Position numbers and translations under genes: made by a program | Assembly: GCA_031254385.1 (NCBI GenBank) | Contig: JAIRUO010000238.1 | Coordinates: 1 to 9,544 of the forward strand | Source of the DNA: Treponema sp. | GTDB lineage: Bacteria; Spirochaetota; Spirochaetia; Treponematales; Breznakiellaceae | Length of the DNA: 9,544 bases | Direction: 5' to 3' | Notes under the pieces: model-generated | The model's input: only the letters and a program-made list of their open reading frames with translations | Told to the model about the DNA's origin: nothing | The model's database searches: none | Shown here: positions 1 through 5,069 of the stretch, piece by piece | Position numbering within the stretch: the stretch's first letter is position 1 | Layout: every line of letters starts with the position of its first letter

Positions 1-1
1 C

Positions 2-604
2 TTTTTCCAGAAATATGCAAATACCATTATTGGCTTATCAATTAGCTTTAACCCTGATAAAAGACCTGAACCTGTCAAATTTTTCATACGCTGTACCTTG
101 CAGACCATAGGACAGATGAAAGGCCGCGAAAATGTGGGGCTTTTTGTGCTGGAAATAAAGACCTGCCCCGAACAAATGGTTATGATGATGGGCGGTTTTA
201 TGGAGGCCCAGGAACGGATTAAGCTCCAATACGATGATTATAGCAATAACACCATACGCATGACCCCAGACGTCGCAAAAATAATGGGGTATAATCTGTA
301 TGCCACTATTGCAACACCGACCTCGGAGCCCAGGCGCATCCAGATATTTGCCATTTCAAGTAAAACTGTAGAGCATCTGGAAGCCGCAGGCGCCCCAATA
401 CGTGCATTTGGGACTACTGTCTCTTACCAATTCTTCTTTAAGAAATACAGGGTCTTTACGACCGGAACCATAGTCGAGACAGAAACCCTCCCCCAGGGCA
501 TGATCAGGACTAAGTCCCAGCTTCCCATGAACCCTGAATTGATAGAAATAATCAATGACTATTGGTACACAAGCAAGGCTAAACCTAAGCCTGCCTCCGT
601 CTAA
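2..604 (+). CDS. Partial unrecognised protein, possibly PilZ-like (3' end only)
   Basis: The frame is open from base 2 to a TAA at 602-604, so the start lies left of the window and 200 residues are visible. The first methionine-like codon in this frame is a TTG at 98, but sense codons precede it without a stop (beginning FFQKYANTIIGLSISF), so it is internal. No signal peptide or membrane segment is visible. The chain alternates beta-like segments with a central stretch PRRIQIFAISSKTVEH and then RVFTTGTIVE. This loosely resembles a PilZ barrel: a basic pair, a D/N-x-S-x-x-G-like turn, then strands. The canonical RxxxR and DxSxxG residues are not intact, so c-di-GMP binding cannot be claimed. 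The gene stops 20 nt before hisS on the same strand, which suggests co-transcription. The coding call is firm; the PilZ suggestion is weak inference. Confidence 0.8.
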   Translation, partial: FFQKYANTIIGLSISFNPDKRPEPVKFFIRCTLQTIGQMKGRENVGLFVLEIKTCPEQMVMMMGGFMEAQERIKLQYDDYSNNTIRMTPDVAKIMGYNLYATIATPTSEPRRIQIFAISSKTVEHLEAAGAPIRAFGTTVSYQFFFKKYRVFTTGTIVETETLPQGMIRTKSQLPMNPELIEIINDYWYTSKAKPKPASV

Positions 605-613
605 TACGATTAT

Positions 614-619
614 AGAGGA
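614..619 (+). promoter_or_regulatory. Ribosome binding site of hisS
   Basis: AGAGGA lies 5 nt before the ATG at 625 and supports that start. No promoter is evident in the 20-nt gap behind the upstream gene. Confidence 0.7.
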
Positions 620-624
620 TTATT

Positions 625-1962
625 ATGGCTTATATTGAACCCCGGGTTCTTAAGGGCTTTCGGGACTTTCTCCCTCATGCTGAAATAGCCAGGCGCGACC
701 TAATAGAGGCTATTGAGCTTTCTTTTCGTTCTTACGGCTTTGTTCCCATTGATACTCCGGTTCTTGAGTATGCGGAAATACTTTTGGGCAAGGGCGGCGG
801 CGAGACAGAAAAGCAAATTTACCGCTTCCAGGATAACGGCGGCAGGGACGTAGCCCTCCGTTTTGATCTGACTGTCCCCTTTGCCCGTTTTATGGCCGAA
901 CACCGCCAGGAGCTTCCCCTCCCCTTCAAGCGCTACCACATTGCAAAAGCCTGGCGCGGCGAAAACACCCAGCGCGGCCGCTACCGCGAGTTCATCCAGT
1001 GCGATTTTGACATTGTAGGCAGCGCCAGCCCTGCCGCAGATTTTGAAATACTCTTGATTCTGCGAAACACCTTAAGGCAACTGCAAATCGGGGAAGTAAC
1101 CATACGCTTTAACCACCGGGGACTATTTAACCGCTTCCTTGGCCGCCTGCAAGTTTTGGACAAATCCGTTGACATACTGCGCATTGTTGACAAGCTGTCC
1201 AAAATTGGCAGAGACGAAACACTTAGCCAGTTGTCTGAACAAATCGGGGACAAAGCCAAAGAGGTTCTTGACTATATCGAAGTCCAGGGGACTTTTGACG
1301 AAAAACTCCGGTTCATGACCAAAGCCGCGACCGGCGCCGCCGCCGTAGGCGGCGATGGAACTGAAAGCCCAGATTGCCCAGAATCTGAATGTCTTGCCCT
1401 GATCCGGCAATTCATGGTTGACACGGGAACCGAAAATTCCTTTGTACTTGATCCTTCAATTACCCGCGGCCTTGATTACTATACAGGCGTGGTTTTTGAA
1501 ACCTTTCTGAACGATTTGCCCGAAATCGGCTCCATCGGTTCTGGCGGGCGTTATGACAATCTTGTGGCCCTTTACACCAAGCCCAATTCCGACTCGCCTC
1601 TCTGCGGGGTGGGATCGTCCATAGGCATAGACAGGCTAATCGCGGCTTTGGAAGCTCTGGGAAAACTCAAAACTAAGCCCTCTTATGCCCAAATAGGCAT
1701 AGCCTGCCTGCGCCAAGCCGATTCAGGCCGCTGCCAGTCCCTGGCGGAAAAGCTGCGCAAAGAAGGCATACCCTGCGACGTTTTCCTTGACGAGGCAAAA
1801 CTTCCCAAACAGTACATGCTAGGTGAAAAGAAGGGCCTTAAATGGCTGATCTTGCCTGACGAAGGAGTTTCTGGCTTACTGACGCTGAGGAACCTTGAGA
1901 CTAGGGAAAACCGGGAAGAGGTGAAGGTGGAAGAGGTAGTGGGCATTTTAACCACGGATTAA
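625..1962 (+). CDS. hisS: Histidyl-tRNA synthetase
   Basis: This cytoplasmic class II aminoacyl-tRNA synthetase charges tRNA-His with histidine using ATP. It has 445 residues, near the usual length. The N-terminus KGFRDFLP (10-17) is typical. Motif 2 is seen around FKRYHIAKAWRGE (101-113) with REFIQCDFDIVG after it. The histidine-specific loop is RGLDYYTG (281-288), GGRYDNL is at 307-313, and motif 3 is GVGSSIGIDRLIAAL (328-342). The last ~95 residues are the anticodon-binding domain. Two oddities are seen. Residues about 233-252 form an Ala/Gly/Asp/Ser-rich stretch whose DNA contains a 7-bp-arm palindrome (1338-1354). The last codons and the stop come from an AACCACGGATTAA repeat arm, so the chain ends ILTTD. 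The start is ATG 625 with AGAGGA 5 nt upstream. The gene is probably co-transcribed with the gene before it. Confidence 0.97.
   Translation: MAYIEPRVLKGFRDFLPHAEIARRDLIEAIELSFRSYGFVPIDTPVLEYAEILLGKGGGETEKQIYRFQDNGGRDVALRFDLTVPFARFMAEHRQELPLPFKRYHIAKAWRGENTQRGRYREFIQCDFDIVGSASPAADFEILLILRNTLRQLQIGEVTIRFNHRGLFNRFLGRLQVLDKSVDILRIVDKLSKIGRDETLSQLSEQIGDKAKEVLDYIEVQGTFDEKLRFMTKAATGAAAVGGDGTESPDCPESECLALIRQFMVDTGTENSFVLDPSITRGLDYYTGVVFETFLNDLPEIGSIGSGGRYDNLVALYTKPNSDSPLCGVGSSIGIDRLIAALEALGKLKTKPSYAQIGIACLRQADSGRCQSLAEKLRKEGIPCDVFLDEAKLPKQYMLGEKKGLKWLILPDEGVSGLLTLRNLETRENREEVKVEEVVGILTTD
1338..1354 (+). repeat. Palindrome inside hisS
   Basis: CGCCGCC (1338-1344), a GTA loop and GGCGGCG (1348-1354) form a perfect 7-bp inverted repeat. 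It falls in the low-complexity AATGAAAVGGDG segment of HisRS. It may be chance in GC-rich codons. Confidence 0.45.
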
Positions 1963-1971
1963 CACGGATTG
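1950..1971. repeat. ACGGAT repeat arm overlapping the hisS stop
   Basis: AACCACGGATT (1950-1960) followed by AACACGGATTG matches the outer arm of the inverted repeat at 4953-5052. Both copies are preceded by TTTT or ATTTT. The hisS TAA (1960-1962) lies inside it. The arm is roughly complementary to the CTCCGTG pair at 2171-2187, so the two may be the ends of a degraded element. Confidence 0.75.
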
Positions 1972-2093
1972 GAGGGCTAAAATTCTTCGTGCTGCGTGTT
2001 CATGTATCAATCCTTTGAAGTAGAGTGTATTAGAAATGGTTGGGCAAGTGTTTAAAACAGCAATTTCCAATGAAACCAAAAAAGTGTACGTTT

Positions 2094-2126
2094 ATACTAT
2101 TATTTTTATAAGGAAATAGTATTTTT
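2094..2126 (+). terminator. Weak hairpin plus T run after hisS
   Basis: ATACTATT (2094-2101) and AATAGTAT (2115-2122) are perfectly complementary around a 13-nt loop, and a run of five T (2122-2126) follows. The stem is A/T-rich and only 8 bp, and it lies 130 nt beyond the hisS stop, so terminator strength would be low. It is the only hairpin with a T tract seen in this spacer. Confidence 0.3.
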
Positions 2127-2170
2127 GAACAGTTTTTATTTATATGAATTGGTTGGAAAAAATCTATAAT

Positions 2171-2224
2171 CCTCCGTGTACTCCGTGATAAAACTATATT
2201 CTTTCTCCGCGCCTCTGCGTGAAA
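2171..2224. repeat. CTCCGTG/CTCTGCGTG repeat duplets
   Basis: CCTCCGTGTACTCCGTG (2171-2187) and CTCCGCGCCTCTGCGTGAAA (2205-2224) each contain two related CNCGTG-type half units. The first is nearly the reverse complement of the ACGGAT arm at 1950-1971. From general knowledge, similar short CACGGA/CTCTGCGTG strings recur between genes in many unrelated bacteria. Their role is not known to me. Confidence 0.55.
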
Positions 2225-2260
2225 TATTTTTAGATGCTTTTAAACTTAGAATTAATACCC

Positions 2261-3487
2261 TCACCACGTCTCCATTGCCTTCTTAAAAGCCGCCTCTGAG
2301 GCTTTGATTACCTTCTCGTCAACGCAGTAGGCAAAGCGCAGCCAGCCGGGTTTGCCAAAGCCCCTGCCCGGCACGCCCAGGATAAGGTGCTTTTTAAGAT
2401 GCTCGACAAAGGCAGGATCTTCGCCATCGGCGATGGCGTCTCCGGCGGCATTGCCTGACGGTGTCTGGCGGCTTTCTGGGACTTTGCAGAATAGGTAAAA
2501 CGCGCCCTCTGGTTTCGCGAAGCTGATGCCCACTTCGTCAAGAATTTTGGTGAAGGCAGAGCGCCGCCGGGCATAGATGTCAACGTCAACCTTGGCAAAA
2601 ATAAGTTCAGCGACAATGCGCTGCATCAAGGCTGGCGCGTTTACAAAACCCAGAATACGGGTGGCATAAGTAAAAGCGCCTAACAGGTTTTCTTTATCGG
2701 CTATTTGAGGGCTAACGGCAATATAGCCTATTCGTTCTCCGGGTAGGGATAGGCTTTTTGAATATGAGCTAACTACAATGGATTCGCTGTAAGCAGAGAG
2801 TATAGGGGGAACTTTAGCATTGTCATATGCCAATTCTCTGTAAGGCTCGTCAGAGACAAGGTAAGGCATGCGACCGCTTTTTTTCCCGTGTTCTTCCAGA
2901 AGGGCCGCTAGTTGGGAAATGGTATCAGCCGGATATATGCGGCCAGTAGGGTTATGCGGCGAATTAATAAGAACCGCTGCCGTTTTGGGTGAAAGTTTTT
3001 CCTTGATGGATTCAAGGTCAAGGCAAAAATCCGGCTTGGTGGCGGCTTCTACAATGCGACAGCCGTGGTTTGCAGTATAGGGCCGGTACTCCATAAAATA
3101 AGGGCTGGGAACCACTACCTCGTCCCCCGGATTCAGGATGGATTTTAAGACCACATTAAGCCCGCCCGCCGCTCCGCAGCACATAACAATATGAGAGCCG
3201 TCAATGTCTACGCCCTGTTCTTTCGAGGCTTTTTGCGCCAGAGCCTCCCTGACTTCCGCGAAACCAGCGTTGGGCATATAGCCGTGGGAGCCTTTTTTGT
3301 CTTCCTTCGCCAGCTTTAGGAATACCCGGTGAAAAGCCGGAGGCGGCTCAAGATCGGGGTTTCCCAATGAAAAGTCAAAAACCTTGTCATTCCCGTATTG
3401 CTTTTTTAAGAGCTTTCCTTCCTCGAACATTTTGCGAATCATGGACTGACCACTTAGGGCTTCTTTTACGGCATTTGCAACTGGCAT
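2261..3487 (-). CDS. PLP-dependent class I/II aminotransferase, aspartate-aminotransferase-like
   Basis: This is a cytoplasmic fold-type I transaminase of 408 residues. Residues seen: Y130 for cofactor stacking, N179 in NSPHNPTG (175-182), D213 and Y216 in SDEPYREL, Schiff-base lysine K244 in SSYSKS, R252 in PGERIGY, and R384 in GWLRFAY for the substrate carboxylate. The endings ILGVPGRGFG and RFAYCV fit the family. The substrate cannot be read from sequence; aspartate or another common amino acid is a guess. The ATG at 3487 is chosen because GGAGG lies 4 nt before it; a TTG at 3514 would add nine residues and lose this site. Residues 339-357 (QTPSGNAAGDAIADGE region) are a low-complexity insert carrying a palindrome. 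The gene is divergent from the glycerol-1-phosphate dehydrogenase gene and appears to be transcribed alone. Confidence 0.93.
   Translation of the reverse strand: MPVANAVKEALSGQSMIRKMFEEGKLLKKQYGNDKVFDFSLGNPDLEPPPAFHRVFLKLAKEDKKGSHGYMPNAGFAEVREALAQKASKEQGVDIDGSHIVMCCGAAGGLNVVLKSILNPGDEVVVPSPYFMEYRPYTANHGCRIVEAATKPDFCLDLESIKEKLSPKTAAVLINSPHNPTGRIYPADTISQLAALLEEHGKKSGRMPYLVSDEPYRELAYDNAKVPPILSAYSESIVVSSYSKSLSLPGERIGYIAVSPQIADKENLLGAFTYATRILGFVNAPALMQRIVAELIFAKVDVDIYARRRSAFTKILDEVGISFAKPEGAFYLFCKVPESRQTPSGNAAGDAIADGEDPAFVEHLKKHLILGVPGRGFGKPGWLRFAYCVDEKVIKASEAAFKKAMETW
2422..2438 (-). repeat. Palindrome inside the aminotransferase gene
   Basis: CGCCATCG (2422-2429), a single G, and CGATGGCG (2431-2438) form a perfect 8-bp inverted repeat. 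It encodes part of GDAIADGE, a low-complexity insert just before the conserved FVEHLKKHLILGVPG segment. Confidence 0.5.
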
Positions 3488-3491
3488 AAAT

Positions 3492-3496
3492 CCTCC
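3492..3496 (-). promoter_or_regulatory. Ribosome binding site of the aminotransferase
   Basis: CCTCC on the given strand reads GGAGG on the coding strand, 4 nt before the ATG at 3487. It decides that start over the upstream TTG. Confidence 0.75.
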
Positions 3497-3503
3497 GCTC
3501 TTC

Positions 3504-3532
3504 AATATATACAAAAATCATGCTAGGGTAAA
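3504..3532 (-). promoter_or_regulatory. Candidate sigma-70 promoter of the aminotransferase
   Basis: On the minus strand, TTTACC (3532-3527), 17 nt, then TATATT (3509-3504) match the -35 box at 4/6 and the -10 box at 5/6. A start near 3497 would leave a leader of about 10 nt beginning at the GGAGG. The sequence lies wholly inside the 47-bp divergent spacer. Confidence 0.5.
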
Positions 3533-3534
3533 CT

Positions 3535-4932
3535 ATGAACAACGAAACAAATTCTGTCCCTTCCCTTGCGGACTGCCTAAAACAGGCAGACGAAACCAAA
3601 GAACTAATTCTTAAAAAAAATGCACTAGAAGAAATTCCTAAACTGCTGGATACCTTTTTTTCTCCAACAGACGCGGTCTGCCTTATTTCTGATGAAAATA
3701 CATACAAAGCCGCAGGAAGCAAGGTAAAAGATATCCTCGAAAAGGCTGGAAAAAAAATTGTTGGTTCTCATATATTTCTCGGCGAGCCAAGACTTCACGC
3801 TGAATACAGCCAGGTCAGTTTATTAAAGGAATGGATAAGAGCCCTTGCGGAAAAAAGCGGGGAGAACCGTTACCCTGTTCCTATATCAATCGGGGCCGGA
3901 ACCATAAACGACCTTGTAAAGTGCTGTTCCGGAGAATTGAGCCTTGTCTACCTTTCTGTTCCGACTGCCGCATCGGTAGATGGTTTTACACCTAACGGCG
4001 CGGCTTTGCTCATGGACGGGTTCAAGCAGACCGTCTCCTGTTCTGCCCCAAAGGTCGTGGTAGCGGATATTGACGTTATTGCAAATGCACCGACTTACCT
4101 TGCGTCATCGGGTTTTGGGGATCTTGCCAGCAAGATAATTGCCGGCACAGACTGGATCATCGCGGAGAAGGCCGGAACAGCAGGGGCACTGGAGGCTCCG
4201 GCAGTTGACAAAATCGCCTGGGCCATGACTCAGAACGGCCTAATGGACGCACTAAAAAATTCGGTAAACGCTGTTAGAGGCGATGCTGATTCTATACAAA
4301 CGCTATTCCAGTCTTTGGCAATTACCGGCTTTGCGATGCAGTATTACAAAAACGCAAGACCCGTTTCTGGATCAGAACACCTTTTTAGCCATGTCTGGGA
4401 AATGGAAGACCTTTCAGTCAACGGGGTTCCAGTTACACACGGGCACAAAGTTACCATCGGAACTCTGGCAGCTACTGCCTTTACGGAAATATTTTTTACC
4501 TCTTCTGATGGGCCTCCGTCTGCGCCCAAAGAATACCAGCGTCCCACTGAGGCTGAAAGAAAGGCCGAAACCGCTACCGCGTTCAAAGAAAACCGCGCCT
4601 GCGATAGAATCGTCGAGACCGCTTTAGAAAAATTAATGGATAAAAAAACCGTAGAAGCCATCAATCAAATTTTCCACGATTCATGGAAAGAAATCCGTGA
4701 TAAAGTTCTGGAACGGCTCATGCCCTACGCTGAACTAAAGGAACTCCTTGGTCGTGCTGGCTGCCCCTTGATACCTGAAACTATCGGTTTAACCCGAAAC
4801 GAAGTCATTACCACTGCACGCAAAGCTCAAATGATGCGCAACAAATACACCATTCTGGACATCGCCTGGGACCTGGGTGTCTTTGAAAGCGTTCTTGCAA
4901 AACTTGAAGCCTCCGAACATTACCTGAGATAG
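3535..4932 (+). CDS. sn-glycerol-1-phosphate dehydrogenase, AraM/EgsA type
   Basis: This family reduces dihydroxyacetone phosphate to sn-glycerol-1-phosphate with NAD(P)H. It is related to glycerol dehydrogenases and dehydroquinate synthase. Seen in 465 residues: the nucleotide-binding turn GAGTINDL (120-127), PTAASVDGFT (143-152), GFGDLASK with metal ligand D196, PVSGSEHLFSHVWE with H282, and VTHGHK with H302. These cover the three expected metal ligands. The phosphate-enantiomer specificity is inferred from the SEHLFSH/THGHK context, which fits AraM better than GldA. The chain is longer than Bacillus AraM (about 394 from memory). The extra length seems to lie in a charged stretch at about 322-350 and in the C-terminal helices. 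ATG 3535 has only a weak AGGG 6 nt upstream. The product would feed ether-type lipids or glycerol-phosphate metabolism; no partner gene is visible here. Confidence 0.88.
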   Translation: MNNETNSVPSLADCLKQADETKELILKKNALEEIPKLLDTFFSPTDAVCLISDENTYKAAGSKVKDILEKAGKKIVGSHIFLGEPRLHAEYSQVSLLKEWIRALAEKSGENRYPVPISIGAGTINDLVKCCSGELSLVYLSVPTAASVDGFTPNGAALLMDGFKQTVSCSAPKVVVADIDVIANAPTYLASSGFGDLASKIIAGTDWIIAEKAGTAGALEAPAVDKIAWAMTQNGLMDALKNSVNAVRGDADSIQTLFQSLAITGFAMQYYKNARPVSGSEHLFSHVWEMEDLSVNGVPVTHGHKVTIGTLAATAFTEIFFTSSDGPPSAPKEYQRPTEAERKAETATAFKENRACDRIVETALEKLMDKKTVEAINQIFHDSWKEIRDKVLERLMPYAELKELLGRAGCPLIPETIGLTRNEVITTARKAQMMRNKYTILDIAWDLGVFESVLAKLEASEHYLR

Positions 4933-4952
4933 TATACGTTTACCTTTATTTT

Positions 4953-5052
4953 AACCACGGATTATACGGATGAAGACGGATTTACACGGATAAGAGAATA
5001 AAAAATAAATGTTCATCCGTGTAATCCGTAAAAATCCGCGTAATCCGTGGTT
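4953..5052. repeat. 100-bp imperfect inverted repeat built from ACGGAT units
   Basis: The left arm begins AACCACGGATTATACGGAT and goes on with ACGGATTTACACGGAT. The right arm, reverse-complemented, reads AACCACGGATTACGCGGAT, then a T-run, ACGGATTACACGGATGAA. Each arm is about 40 nt and holds four ACGGAT/GCGGAT units 8-12 nt apart, around an A-rich loop (about 4993-5010). It fills almost the whole convergent gap between the glycerol-1-phosphate dehydrogenase and aspartokinase genes. The outer arm also occurs at the end of hisS. Confidence 0.88.
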
Positions 5053-5064
5053 TCTTCTTTTTAA
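4953..5064 (+). terminator. Possible terminator formed by the ACGGAT hairpin
   Basis: The long hairpin ends at 5052 and is followed by TTTCTTCTTTTT (5051-5062), which would serve transcripts from the left. On the other strand the stem is followed by TTAAAATAAAGG, a poor U tract, so action on the thrA transcript is less likely. This is inference from shape only. Confidence 0.35.
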
Positions 5065-5069
5065 GGTGC

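Larger units (their letters stand above)
1963..2260. other. Convergent intergenic region with degenerate repeat pieces
   Basis: This 298-bp spacer lies between the ends of hisS and the aminotransferase gene. No credible gene is seen. It holds the rest of the ACGGAT arm, a CTTCGTGCTGCGTG duplet at 1985-1998, an A/T-rich middle (about 2080-2160) with a weak hairpin, and then CCTCCGTGTACTCCGTG (2171-2187) and CTCCGCGCCTCTGCGTGAAA (2205-2224). The G/C-rich pieces share a doubled (C/T)NCGTG pattern and look like remnants of short dispersed repeats. Confidence 0.7.

Noticed and set aside
98..604. TTG at 98 as the start of the first gene
   Set aside because: The frame continues upstream without a stop to base 2 with protein-like sequence, and no ribosome binding site precedes the TTG. 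The gene is cut by the window edge.
2085..2110. Similarity between GTGTACGTTTATACTATT (2085) and GTATACGTTTACC (about 4932) downstream of two genes
   Set aside because: Only about 10 bases match, in A/T-rich DNA; too little to call a shared element.
3488..3514. TTG start at 3514 for the aminotransferase
   Set aside because: It would translate through the GGAGG of the ATG at 3487 and overlap the candidate -10 box; the ATG start suits the family.
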